DNA from: Mucilaginibacter geliditolerans
Lineage (GTDB): Bacteria > Bacteroidota > Bacteroidia > Sphingobacteriales > Sphingobacteriaceae
Assembly: GCF_014200495.1 (NCBI RefSeq)
Contig: NZ_JACHBY010000001.1
Span: 1,240,001 to 1,304,000, forward strand
Reading direction: 5' to 3'
Length of the DNA: 64,000 bases
The notes beneath the pieces were generated by a model. That model saw nothing but the letters and a program-made list of their open reading frames with translations, had not been told where the DNA came from and did not search any database. The position numbers were made by a program, and so were the translations under genes. Positions 46,387 to 55,301 of this stretch are shown here, piece after piece; positions within the stretch are counted from its first letter, which is position 1, and every line of letters starts with the position of its first letter.

Positions 46387-47433
46387 TTAGAATCCGTAAA
46401 CTACAGCCAGCACAAATTGTGAAGCTGATTTAGTAGGATCGCCTGAGCTATTAGTGAAAGAAGAATACTGTTGTTTGTTGATACCATCAAGCCTTACTTC
46501 CGGAATTAAAGTTAAGGGGCCTGTTTTAATGTTAGCAGTTAAAGTTGAAGCAAGAACAGAACCACCAGGAAGCGGGCCTACCGGAGCGTAAGTTGAAGCC
46601 GCTGTACCGTTATCAGATTTGAAATACTCTTCTCTCAAACCTAAAGTAACAACTTTTGAAACTGCCAGCTGTGGATATAAAGCTACACCGCTAAAGCCAG
46701 CGCTATAGTGTGTTGTGCTGTAAGTTGCAGCGTTTAAGCCTAATTTAAATGCGCTTGTTATTTGATAAGCAGTTGTTAAATCAAATTCAGTACCTGAAGA
46801 TGGGCCTGTTGCTACGTTAAGATAAGCAGTCCAGTTTTTTACCGGTGTGATGGTTAATTGAGCGCCGAAAGTTGATACATCATGTTGTGAAGTGTAAACA
46901 TTCCACTCATCATTGAAAATACCTGCCATTAAGCTTACTTTATCAGAGAATGCATAAGTGAATTTTAAGCCTGCATTCTGGAACGGACCGTTAGTGAATA
47001 AATAAGAAGTTGAGTAGTTAAAGTTTCCTGTCGGAGAAATTACTTCATAACCGATAAAGGTTGACATGTAACCTGCAGTTGCACTGAATTTTGGTGAGAA
47101 TGCATAATTAACATATAAGTTTTGGATATGGTATCCGGCAGTTGGGATAGACTGATCATTACGCGGGCCAAATGACATCTCACCTACAAATGATGCATTG
47201 CCAACAGTTTTCTTTAAGCCCAGATCAATCATACCGATTGATACAGAATTATTATCACTCGCAAAGCTGGTAGGGATATTACCGTGGCCAGAGAAGTCGT
47301 CCTTGTAATAGGTATCAACCGATCCGTAAAGTACTAAAGGAGCATCAGCCGTTGTTTTAACAGTATCCTGCGCTTTTGAGGCGATACTATACGTTGATGC
47401 AGCTAATAGTAAGAGTAAAAATTTCTTTTTCAT
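46387..47433 (-). CDS. BBP2-type outer-membrane porin
   Basis: 348 residues, signal peptide to about residue 21 (LLLAASTYSIASKAQ). The remainder is a beta-barrel with alternating strands and a C-terminal aromatic (VLAVVYGF). The pattern LYGSVDTYYKDDFSG, then NNSVSIGMIDLGLKKTVGNASFVGEMSFGPRND, is typical of the putative beta-barrel porin-2 (OmpL-like) family. It probably lets small solutes through the outer membrane; its place beside two ammonium transporters and glutamine synthetase suggests a nitrogen-related solute. Two matching palindromes lie upstream (47540, 47614). Confidence 0.88.
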   Translation of the reverse strand: MKKKFLLLLLAASTYSIASKAQDTVKTTADAPLVLYGSVDTYYKDDFSGHGNIPTSFASDNNSVSIGMIDLGLKKTVGNASFVGEMSFGPRNDQSIPTAGYHIQNLYVNYAFSPKFSATAGYMSTFIGYEVISPTGNFNYSTSYLFTNGPFQNAGLKFTYAFSDKVSLMAGIFNDEWNVYTSQHDVSTFGAQLTITPVKNWTAYLNVATGPSSGTEFDLTTAYQITSAFKLGLNAATYSTTHYSAGFSGVALYPQLAVSKVVTLGLREEYFKSDNGTAASTYAPVGPLPGGSVLASTLTANIKTGPLTLIPEVRLDGINKQQYSSFTNSSGDPTKSASQFVLAVVYGF

Positions 47434-47539
47434 GTTAAATAAATAGTTATAGGTTAAAAAATATAAGGTTGCTTAAGAAAATGGTGCTTTGGTTAATTTG
47501 TAACATCCTGCACCAAACAGATGCCACAATTATCAAGAT

Positions 47540-47555
47540 CTATCCAAGCTGATAG
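47540..47555. promoter_or_regulatory. Candidate operator 1 upstream of the porin gene
   Basis: CTATCCA-AGC-TGATAG: interrupted palindrome CTATC-N6-GATAG. Thirteen of 16 bases match the site at 47614. It is 107 bp upstream of the porin ATG. Confidence 0.45.
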
Positions 47556-47613
47556 TTATTGATAATTTATAAATAATGAGGTAGTAAAAATTACAACATA
47601 ACAATCCCCGTAC

Positions 47614-47629
47614 CTATCCATATTGATAG
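47614..47629. promoter_or_regulatory. Candidate operator 2 upstream of the porin gene
   Basis: CTATCCA-TAT-TGATAG, same form as the site at 47540 and exactly 74 bp away, about seven helical turns, so a dimeric regulator would bind both on one face. Outer bases extend the palindrome (ACCTATC/GATAGGT). Confidence 0.45.
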
Positions 47630-47666
47630 GTGGAATGATAAAAAGAAATTGTTTTGTTGAGATAAA

Positions 47667-47706
47667 CCCTTGTGCGATTAAAGGTTGAATTAGGACCGCA
47701 CAAGGG
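47667..47706 (-). terminator. Terminator of amt copy 2
   Basis: CCCTTGTGCG (47667-76) and CGCACAAGGG (47697-706) pair perfectly over 10 bp with a 20-base loop; the minus strand continues TTTATC. It follows the transporter stop by 18 bases. Confidence 0.68.
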
Positions 47707-47724
47707 ATTATTTATATGTGAGTA

Positions 47725-49350
47725 TTATACTGATACTGTACCTGATTTTTCAAACAGACCAGTTAAAGTGATATCATCATCTTGTGGTGGATAAACTTCG
47801 ATACCGTGATCGAATACATCCAGACCGCCTACGCCTAATTCACCATGCTCTTCAACACGTAGTTTCCAAGGATGTGGAAGCTTGTTAATAACAAACATCA
47901 TTACATAAGTTACAACGAATACTGCGATAGCTATAGTAAAAGTACCGATTGCCTGTGCTTTAAGCACACTTGCATCGCCACCGTAGAATAAACCTTTAAC
48001 AGGTGCTGAGTTGTCAGCTCCGTAAGGGCCTGTAGCGCCATATTCGCCCGATGCAAATAAGCCTAAAGATAGTGTACCCCAGATACCGGCAAAACCGTGT
48101 ACTGAAACTGCACCAACCGGATCGTCAATACGGAACCACTCTAATAAATACATACCGCCATAGGTTACCAAGCCAGCTACACCACCTAATATCATGGCGC
48201 CAAGCGGGCTAACCCAGTAACAAGGGCAAGTGATAGCAACAAGACCTGCTAAAGTACCATTCAATGTAAATCCTAAATCGAATTTACCTTTGGTAGTACC
48301 CCACCATAAAGCGGCTACCATAGCTGTCATACCACCGGCACAAGCTGCAAGCGTAGTATTAGTAGCAATACGGCCTATACCTTGTGCATCCATAGCTGAA
48401 AGTGAGCTTCCAGGGTTGAAGCCGTACCAGCCAAACCATAGTATGAATGTACCAACAGCTGCCATTAACATGTTATGGCCTGCAGGCATACCGCCTTTTT
48501 CTTTGTCATCACGTGCAAATATTCTTCCTAACCGTGGACCTAATACAATAGCACCCGCCAATGAAGCAACACCACCAATAGTGTGTACTACTGTTGAACC
48601 TGCAAAGTCGCGGAAACCTTGACCTAAAGTTGGCAGGAAGTTACCGGCAGATCCCATTAAAGCAAGGAAACCATCCGGACCCCAAGCCCAGTGACCAATG
48701 ATTGGGTAGATGAAGCCAGTGATACCGATAGAGTAAAGGATATCGCCACGGAAGCTTGTACGACCGATCATAGCACCAGAAACAATGGTTGAGCAAGTAT
48801 CAGCAAATGCATATTGGAATATCCAGTGAGCAATTACAGGGATACCTGTAGTAGCATATGTAGCAGGTATGTTCTGTAAAAAGAACCATGAACCAGCAAC
48901 TTTCGCAGCAGGATCACCATGCCAGCCAATAAAGCCATTGCCCCAGCCGAACATAAATGCATAACCGATAGCGTAAAATAAGATACCGCAAAGACAGGTA
49001 TCAAACATACACTCCATCAAAACGTTTACAGTCTCGCGTTTACGTGCAAAACCAGCTTCAAGCATTACGAAACCAGCCTGCATGCCAAATACTAAGAATG
49101 CTGCCACCAATGTCCATGCAGTGTTGATCGAATTCATCATTGATGTTTCCAGATCGGTTGGTTTTGGCGGAGCGGCCGCGGCAGCATGAGCTGAGGTGCC
49201 AAGCAGTCCGGGTAATGTTACCATTGCCACTAATACTACCAATAACCCGAGCAGTTTTCCGGTAAGAACGGTAGCACCGAGCGCCCATTTCTCTCGAGTC
49301 AGTTGCCGGATCGAATCGACCAGGCTGTGCTTTGTAGAGTTTACTTTCAT
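47725..49350 (-). CDS. amt: Ammonium transporter (Amt/MEP/Rh family), copy 2
   Basis: 541 residues, longer than copy 1. It has an extra N-terminal segment (MKVNSTKHSLVDSIRQLTREKW, then a hydrophobic stretch ending in SAHA) before the usual MNSINTAWTLVAAFLVFGMQAGFVMLEAGF. Signatures such as DFAGSTVVHTIGGVASLAGAIVLGPRLGR and VSVHGFAGIWGTLSLGLF are present with the pore histidines. The C-terminal tail is acidic with no fused P-II domain. Its sequence is of the bacterial Amt subgroup distinct from copy 1, so they are old paralogues, not a recent duplication. Divergent from the glutamine synthetase gene across a 569-bp gap. Confidence 0.94.
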   Translation of the reverse strand: MKVNSTKHSLVDSIRQLTREKWALGATVLTGKLLGLLVVLVAMVTLPGLLGTSAHAAAAAPPKPTDLETSMMNSINTAWTLVAAFLVFGMQAGFVMLEAGFARKRETVNVLMECMFDTCLCGILFYAIGYAFMFGWGNGFIGWHGDPAAKVAGSWFFLQNIPATYATTGIPVIAHWIFQYAFADTCSTIVSGAMIGRTSFRGDILYSIGITGFIYPIIGHWAWGPDGFLALMGSAGNFLPTLGQGFRDFAGSTVVHTIGGVASLAGAIVLGPRLGRIFARDDKEKGGMPAGHNMLMAAVGTFILWFGWYGFNPGSSLSAMDAQGIGRIATNTTLAACAGGMTAMVAALWWGTTKGKFDLGFTLNGTLAGLVAITCPCYWVSPLGAMILGGVAGLVTYGGMYLLEWFRIDDPVGAVSVHGFAGIWGTLSLGLFASGEYGATGPYGADNSAPVKGLFYGGDASVLKAQAIGTFTIAIAVFVVTYVMMFVINKLPHPWKLRVEEHGELGVGGLDVFDHGIEVYPPQDDDITLTGLFEKSGTVSV

Positions 49351-49919
49351 TGTTTGTTTAATTTAATTTAGTTTGATTTGATTGCTTTTTTTAAAAATTG
49401 GTCGGTTCAATAAAAATTTTAATCTTTTAATTCAAAATCACATCGCGAGTATGAGTTTTTATTAATCAGATCAGTAAAAAACATCTTTTTATTAAAACTT
49501 TCCTAAAACTATGCATGAATTTTAACAAAAACAAATTTTAACATCAAAAAAATTGAAAATAATTGAATATTTATCAAAATAATAAAAAACAAACGAAAAA
49601 TATAGGCCATTTTGATAATTTTTCAACCATAAATAAAAGGTAATTATAATTTGGATAATGATTTTTTCAATAATTGCGAGAAATTTAGCCACACACTATT
49701 ATTTCATCTATAAAATCAGAAACTAAGCCTTAAAATCCTCCGCAAAAACAACAAATCGAATAAAAAGTTAACAAATACACCTATAAAACCAATTAAAATC
49801 AAAAAAACAGTTCCTTTTTCTTCCCGATTTACACTATTAATTATATTTCATTTAAAACATGTTCATATTTTAAATGATAATTATACTTTTGATGTAAACC
49901 TTTATTTAGAGCTAAAAAA
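49351..49919. other. AT-rich divergent regulatory gap, amt copy 2 / glutamine synthetase
   Basis: No gene. Very AT-rich. The transporter's 5' leader (49351-49384) has a 5-nt period of the type TTTAA/TTTGA. On the right is a -7 box for glutamine synthetase (49884-49891). Given two nitrogen genes facing away from it, this is probably the main control region of the cluster. Confidence 0.6.
49884..49891 (+). promoter_or_regulatory. Candidate -7 element of glutamine synthetase
   Basis: TACTTTTG fits TAnnTTTG; transcription would start about 20-25 bases before the ATG at 49920. I see no TTTG at the -33 spacing, so an activator may be needed. Confidence 0.45.
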
Positions 49920-52091
49920 ATGTCCAATATCCGATTTCAAGCACTCCGGGCTGTACAAAGCAGAACAATACCGGAAGTAAAAATACCCTCTCCAAAAATC
50001 TCTGATTTTTTCGGAGCCAATGTTTTCGATAAAAAGAAAATGAAGGAGTATTTGTCAACAGATGCGTATCAGGGAATTATTAATTCTATAGAAAAAGGCG
50101 AACCAATCCCACGTGATATGGCAGAGCAGGTTGCTTCGGCCATGAAATCATGGGCCATAGGCAAAGGTGCTACACATTATACACACTGGTTTCAGCCGCT
50201 TACAGGTACAACAGCCGAAAAGCATGATGCTTTTTTTGAGCCTACCGAAGACGGTGGCGCTATAGAGAAATTCTCGGGCGATGCGCTGGCCCAGCAAGAG
50301 CCTGATGCATCAAGTTTTCCGAGTGGCGGCATACGTAACACTTTTGAGGCACGCGGCTATACCGCCTGGGATCCCTCATCCCCTGCCTTTATAATGGCGC
50401 GCACCTTATGTATACCTACCGTATTTGTATCGTACACCGGCGAAGCATTAGATTATAAGGTACCTTTATTAAAGGCACTAAGCGTATTAGATAAAGCGGC
50501 AGTTGATGTTTGCCATTACTTTGACAAAAGCATTGAAAAAGTTAATGCCTCATTAGGTATTGAACAGGAGTATTTTTTGGTTGATCTTGCCTTATTTAAT
50601 GCAAGGCCAGATCTACACCTAACCGGCAGAACACTGTTTGGCCACATGTCGGCAAAAAATCAGCAATTAGAGGATCATTACTTCGGATCGATACCAGAAC
50701 GCGTGTATGCCTACATGCAGGATATGGAAACCGAGGCCTTATTATTAGGTATACCATTAAAAACACGTCATAATGAGGTTGCCCCCTCACAATTTGAGTG
50801 CGCACCTATATATGAAGAGATAAACCTGGCTATTGACCATAACCAGCTATTAATGGACGTAATGGACCGTGTGGCCAAACGCCATAACTTTAAGGTATTA
50901 CTGCACGAAAAGCCTTACGCAGGCATTAATGGCTCGGGCAAACACAATAACTGGTCGCTGATTACCAATAGCGGTAAAAATCTGTTATCGCCCGGCAAAA
51001 CACCCAAGAACAACCTAATGTTCCTTACCTTTTTTGTGAATACCATAAAAGCTGTATATGAGCATGCGGACCTGTTAAGGGCATCCATAGCATCAGTTAA
51101 CAATGATCACCGTTTAGGCGCTAACGAGGCTCCTCCTGCAATCATATCTATATTCCTGGGCACGCAGTTAAGAGATGTACTTGATGAGATAGAAACATCA
51201 AGAATAAGCAAGATAATTAAGGATGATGCCTTATTATGGCAAGGCATTCCAAAAATACCGCAGATATTAAAGGACAATACCGACAGGAACCGTACCTCTC
51301 CGTTTGCCTTTACCGGTAATAAGTTTGAATTGCGTGCAGTTGGTTCATCAGCAAACTCGGCAAGCCCAATGACCATCCTTAACCTTATAGTAGCTGATCA
51401 ACTTAAAAAATTCAAGGTTGATGTAGATAAACTGCTAAAAAAAGGAGAGAAAAAAGACGTTGCTATACTAACCGTTATTAAAAAGTATATAAAGGAGTCG
51501 AAAAAAATACGTTTTGAAGGTAATGGCTATAGCGACGAATGGGAAAAAGAAGCCGCAGAAAGGGGCTTATCAAATATAAAAACCACACCAAAGGCACTTG
51601 ATGTGTTTGTTGCTGATAAATCGGAAGCCTTATTTTTGGAAACAGGCGTTTTTACCCGTCGCGAAGTACATGCCCGTCATGAGGTTTTACTGGATAGCTT
51701 TTATAAAAAACTGCAAATTGAAGCACGTGTAATGGGCGAGCTTGCCAATAATATTATTGTACCTGCCGCCATCACCTATCAAACTAAACTGGTTGAAAAC
51801 GTTAGGGGCTTAAAAGATATTGGCTTAAGCCCCGAATTATATAAGGCCCAGATTGATATTATCACTAAAATATCGGAACATGTAAATGCCATAAGGTCTG
51901 ATGTTGAAAGTATGATACAGGAACGTAAAAAAGCCAATACTATTGAAGACCTACGCGATAAGGCCATCGCTTATGACGAAAAGGTAAAAGCTTATTTTCA
52001 GCCAATACGCTACAACGTTGATAAGCTGGAGCAATTGGTTGATGACTCGTTATGGCCGCTGCCTAAGTTTAGGGAGTTACTGTTTATATAG
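49920..52091 (+). CDS. glnN: Glutamine synthetase type III
   Basis: 723 residues, the size of GSIII (types I and II are much shorter). N-terminal LSTDAYQGIINSIEKGEPIPRDMAEQVASAMKSWAIGKGATHYTHWFQPLTG is the GSIII signature; metal and substrate residues occur in GIEQEYFLVD, LKTRHNEVAPSQFECAP, and INGSGKHNNWSL. It makes glutamine from glutamate, ammonium and ATP and takes up ammonium brought in by the two Amt proteins nearby. It forms large double-hexamer rings in characterised members. The gene ends at a shared terminator/repeat (52094-52181). Confidence 0.96.
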   Translation: MSNIRFQALRAVQSRTIPEVKIPSPKISDFFGANVFDKKKMKEYLSTDAYQGIINSIEKGEPIPRDMAEQVASAMKSWAIGKGATHYTHWFQPLTGTTAEKHDAFFEPTEDGGAIEKFSGDALAQQEPDASSFPSGGIRNTFEARGYTAWDPSSPAFIMARTLCIPTVFVSYTGEALDYKVPLLKALSVLDKAAVDVCHYFDKSIEKVNASLGIEQEYFLVDLALFNARPDLHLTGRTLFGHMSAKNQQLEDHYFGSIPERVYAYMQDMETEALLLGIPLKTRHNEVAPSQFECAPIYEEINLAIDHNQLLMDVMDRVAKRHNFKVLLHEKPYAGINGSGKHNNWSLITNSGKNLLSPGKTPKNNLMFLTFFVNTIKAVYEHADLLRASIASVNNDHRLGANEAPPAIISIFLGTQLRDVLDEIETSRISKIIKDDALLWQGIPKIPQILKDNTDRNRTSPFAFTGNKFELRAVGSSANSASPMTILNLIVADQLKKFKVDVDKLLKKGEKKDVAILTVIKKYIKESKKIRFEGNGYSDEWEKEAAERGLSNIKTTPKALDVFVADKSEALFLETGVFTRREVHARHEVLLDSFYKKLQIEARVMGELANNIIVPAAITYQTKLVENVRGLKDIGLSPELYKAQIDIITKISEHVNAIRSDVESMIQERKKANTIEDLRDKAIAYDEKVKAYFQPIRYNVDKLEQLVDDSLWPLPKFRELLFI

Positions 52092-52093
52092 TG

Positions 52094-52181
52094 AACCAGG
52101 ATTTGTAAGATTTAAAGGATTTTCAAGATGATTTATTAATAACATCCTGAAAATCCTTTTTTAATTTTGAGAATCCTGGTT
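52094..52181. repeat. Inverted repeat with terminator, glutamine synthetase / CLC gap
   Basis: Left arm from AACCAGGATTTG (52094) to TTCAAGATG (52130); right arm CATCCTGAA (52143) to AATCCTGGTT (52181). The arms pair over most of 37-39 bases, with AAAGGATTTTCA/TGAAAATCCTTT perfect and followed by TTTTTT on the plus strand. It can act as the terminator for the convergent genes. The AACCAGGATT-type repeat is, to my memory, common between genes in Bacteroidota. Confidence 0.75.
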
Positions 52182-52192
52182 TCAATCCTGGG

Positions 52193-53998
52193 TTATATAT
52201 GCGCAAACAGATCCGTTTCCTTGTGCTGTTTTATAATTACTTCGCGATATTGGGTTAGCAGGGTTGATTTCGAGATAAAACCGACAAACACTCCATTTTT
52301 AACTACAGGCAGTTGCCATACATCAAGGGCATCAAAGGTTTCCATAACGCTGCTTACCGGCTGATCATAATCAATAATAGTTGGCGGCGGCACCATAATT
52401 TCAGAAACAGTTTCATTGGTTATCTGCTGATCGAAAAGCTGCTTACGAACCTGATCCATCAATATAACCCCCTCTAATAAGCCTTCCTTATTTAAAACGG
52501 CAAAAATATTGGCATTACTTTTTGATAATAGCTTATAAAAGTCGGCAATGATGGTTTCTTTACTTACAGCTGTATAGGTTTTATTGATTATACTATCGAG
52601 ATCAATCGCGTCAAGCATACTATAATGCTGCTCCGGCCGTATATTTTGCTCATGGATCAGCTCCTTCCAATACATATTATAGGGGTTCGACAAGCGCGAT
52701 ATGATATAGGATATAGCCGAAACGATCATTAAGGGTATAAACAACACATACCCACCCGTAATTTCAGCGATCAGGAATATAGCGGTTAAGGGCGCATGCA
52801 TAACACCACTTAAAGCACCGGCCATACCTACCGCTATAAAATTACTCACACTTAAATGCACCCAGCCGGTTTGGTTAACAGCAAATGCTACAAACAAGCC
52901 CAAAAAGGCGCCGGTAAACATGGTAGGTGCAAATGTACCCCCATTACCGCCTGAACCAATGGTTATACCCGCTGCCACAATTTTCATCAATACCAAGCAG
53001 GCTATAAACAACAGCATAACCAGCGGCTGTACTAACCATGAGCTAAAGAGTGTTTCGTTTTTTAGTGCATCTATATTACCATTTAATATATCCTGCAAAT
53101 GCGTATAACCCTCGCCAAATAATGCAGGAAATATCATTATGATTATCCCTAATATTAAACCACCGGCCAATGCCCGGGTATAGCGGTTATAATTTTTAAA
53201 AATGCCTTTTTCCAATATACCGGCCATTTTAGATATATAAACCGATATCCAACCGCTAAATAAGCCCAGGATCACATAAAAAGGTATTGCATTTAATACC
53301 CATCCCCCGGTAACCAGGTGAAACAATTGACCCGAGTACAATAATTTTGACACCACAACACCTGTTGCCGATGCTATTAATAAAGGTATAAATGTGGGTA
53401 TGGTGATCTCTCCTATCAAGATCTCCAGCGAAAACAACACACCCGCAATAGGGCTGTTAAATACGGCTGCTATACCTGCTGATGCACCAGCCGCAATAAG
53501 CACCGTTTTTTCGTACGGACTTAAATTAAAGAATTTGCCTGTATTGGAGCCTACCGCCGCACCTATACTAACAATAGGCGCTTCCAGGCCCGATGAACCA
53601 CCAAACCCTACAGTTAATGAGCTGGTAATTATCTGCGAATACAGGTTATTTATTTTAATATTTGAGCGGTTCTTTTTTATGTTGATGAGTATTTTACCAA
53701 TGCCCTTTTCAATATGATCGCGGTTGATGAGATGCTGGTAGGCTACTGTAAGAAAAATACCCAGGGCCGGTAAAAATGCATAGGCAATATGATAATAAAG
53801 GTGCGAAGCGATATTCTTGCTTAGCTCCTCCATTAAACCTACCACATACTTGAGTGCAACCGCGGCCAGACCGCCTATAAGGCCAACTACAACACTACAA
53901 TATATTAAGAAATTCCGTTGAAAATTGCGCCTTAACCGCCATTGATTTACTTTATCGGCAACGGACCTGAACAGCTTAATATATCCTATGTTTCGCAA
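52193..53998 (-). CDS. CLC-family chloride channel/transporter with CBS domains
   Basis: About 601 residues from a TTG at 53998; the frame is open to a TTG at 54061, but that would overlap the divergent purM start, and no ATG is available. The membrane part has the CLC selectivity motifs GFGGSSGLEAPIVSIGAAVGS (with the gating Glu), GAGASAGIAAVFNSPIAGVLFSLE in variant form, and GSGGNGGTFAPTMFTGAFLG. The C-terminal 140 residues hold two CBS domains (SKSNANIFAVLNKEGLLEGVILMDQV; TFDALDVWQLPVVKNGVFVGFISKS). Likely exchanges chloride for protons or conducts chloride across the inner membrane, regulated by nucleotide binding to CBS. Confidence 0.9.
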   Translation of the reverse strand: MRNIGYIKLFRSVADKVNQWRLRRNFQRNFLIYCSVVVGLIGGLAAVALKYVVGLMEELSKNIASHLYYHIAYAFLPALGIFLTVAYQHLINRDHIEKGIGKILINIKKNRSNIKINNLYSQIITSSLTVGFGGSSGLEAPIVSIGAAVGSNTGKFFNLSPYEKTVLIAAGASAGIAAVFNSPIAGVLFSLEILIGEITIPTFIPLLIASATGVVVSKLLYSGQLFHLVTGGWVLNAIPFYVILGLFSGWISVYISKMAGILEKGIFKNYNRYTRALAGGLILGIIIMIFPALFGEGYTHLQDILNGNIDALKNETLFSSWLVQPLVMLLFIACLVLMKIVAAGITIGSGGNGGTFAPTMFTGAFLGLFVAFAVNQTGWVHLSVSNFIAVGMAGALSGVMHAPLTAIFLIAEITGGYVLFIPLMIVSAISYIISRLSNPYNMYWKELIHEQNIRPEQHYSMLDAIDLDSIINKTYTAVSKETIIADFYKLLSKSNANIFAVLNKEGLLEGVILMDQVRKQLFDQQITNETVSEIMVPPPTIIDYDQPVSSVMETFDALDVWQLPVVKNGVFVGFISKSTLLTQYREVIIKQHKETDLFAHI

Positions 53999-54035
53999 AG
54001 TATTGAATTTGGATGTTAAAAAAAATAATAAGCAG

Positions 54036-54043
54036 TATATTTG
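54036..54043 (+). promoter_or_regulatory. Candidate -7 element of purM
   Basis: TATATTTG fits TAnnTTTG and ends 3 bases before the ATG at 54047, again predicting a leaderless or nearly leaderless transcript, as for the copper ATPase gene. Confidence 0.4.
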
Positions 54044-54046
54044 CCC

Positions 54047-55225
54047 ATGATTTCTTCGCAAAGATATGATCTGAGAGGCGTATCTGCATCAAAAGATGAT
54101 GTACATAATGCAATTAAAAACATTGACAAAGGTATTTTCCCGAAAGCATTCTGTAAAATAATACCTGATATTTTAACCAATGACCCCGAACAATGCAATA
54201 TTATGCATGCTGATGGCGCAGGTACAAAATCATCCCTGGCTTACACTTATTGGAAAGAGACGGGCGACATATCTGTATGGCGTGGTATTGCGCAGGATGC
54301 CATTATCATGAATATTGATGACCTGCTTTGCGTGGGCGCTATTGATAATATTCTTTTATCATCCACCATCGGCAGAAACAAAAACGTTATACCCGGTGAT
54401 GTGATAGCAGCTATTATAAATGGTACCGAAGAAATTTTAACCGAGCTGAGAGAAGCAGGTATAGGTATTTACTCAACAGGCGGTGAAACTGCCGATGTAG
54501 GCGACCTGGTACGTACCATTATAGTCGACTCCACAGTTACCTGCCGTATGAAACGGGATGATGTGATCTCAAACCACCGTATTAAAGCAGGCGATGTTAT
54601 TGTTGGCCTGGCATCATACGGGCAGGCCACTTATGAAAAGGAATATAACGGTGGCATGGGCTCAAACGGATTAACATCCGCAAGGCACGATGTTTTCAAT
54701 AAATCCATCGCTGAAAAATACCCCGAAAGCTACGATCAGGCTATACCTTACGAATTAATATTCTCAGGCAGTAAAAACCTTACCGACCTTATAGATATCG
54801 GCAACGGCCAGTCAGTAACAGCCGGTAAACTGGTATTATCCCCTACCCGTACCTACGCCCCTATTATTAAGGCGATACTTGACAGCTACAGAAGCCAGAT
54901 ACACGGCATGGTACATTGCAGCGGCGGCGCACAAACCAAAGTACTGCATTTTATTGACGACCTGCATATCATAAAAGATAATCTGTTCCCTGTACCGCCG
55001 CTGTTTAAGCTGATACAGGAAGAATCAAAAACCAGCTGGCAGGAAATGTATAAGGTATTTAATATGGGGCACCGTATGGAGCTGTATGTACCAGAGGAGA
55101 TCGCCCAGCAGATCATAGCTATATCAAAAAGCTTTAATGTTGACGCGCAAATCATAGGCCATGTTGAAGCGGCTGAAAAGAAACAGGTAACTATACGTTC
55201 AGAATTTGGCGAGTTTGTGTATTAA
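54047..55225 (+). CDS. purM: Phosphoribosylformylglycinamidine cyclo-ligase (AIR synthase)
   Basis: 392 residues starting at the ATG at 54047 (a TTG two codons upstream is less likely). Markers: RYDLRGVSASKDDVHNAI, MHADGAGTKSSLAYTYW (ATP/substrate loop), WRGIAQDAIIMNIDDLLCVGAIDN and YSTGGETADVGDLVRTI, then MVHCSGGAQTKVL. This is the long Bacteroidota-type PurM, next to PurL in the purine pathway (FGAM to AIR). It stands alone between the CLC gene and a strong terminator. Confidence 0.94.
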   Translation: MISSQRYDLRGVSASKDDVHNAIKNIDKGIFPKAFCKIIPDILTNDPEQCNIMHADGAGTKSSLAYTYWKETGDISVWRGIAQDAIIMNIDDLLCVGAIDNILLSSTIGRNKNVIPGDVIAAIINGTEEILTELREAGIGIYSTGGETADVGDLVRTIIVDSTVTCRMKRDDVISNHRIKAGDVIVGLASYGQATYEKEYNGGMGSNGLTSARHDVFNKSIAEKYPESYDQAIPYELIFSGSKNLTDLIDIGNGQSVTAGKLVLSPTRTYAPIIKAILDSYRSQIHGMVHCSGGAQTKVLHFIDDLHIIKDNLFPVPPLFKLIQEESKTSWQEMYKVFNMGHRMELYVPEEIAQQIIAISKSFNVDAQIIGHVEAAEKKQVTIRSEFGEFVY

Positions 55226-55251
55226 ACCAGATTTTTAAAATTCATATAAAT

Positions 55252-55283
55252 AAGAAAGGCCCTGATAATTCAGGGCCTTTCTT
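55252..55283. terminator. Bidirectional terminator
   Basis: AAGAAAGGCCCTGA (55252-65) and TCAGGGCCTTTCTT (55270-83), 14 bp perfect, loop TAAT, followed by an A/T-rich tract both ways. It serves purM (+) and the lipoprotein gene (-). Confidence 0.88.
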
Positions 55284-55301
55284 ATTTATTGTTATTAGCT
55301 A

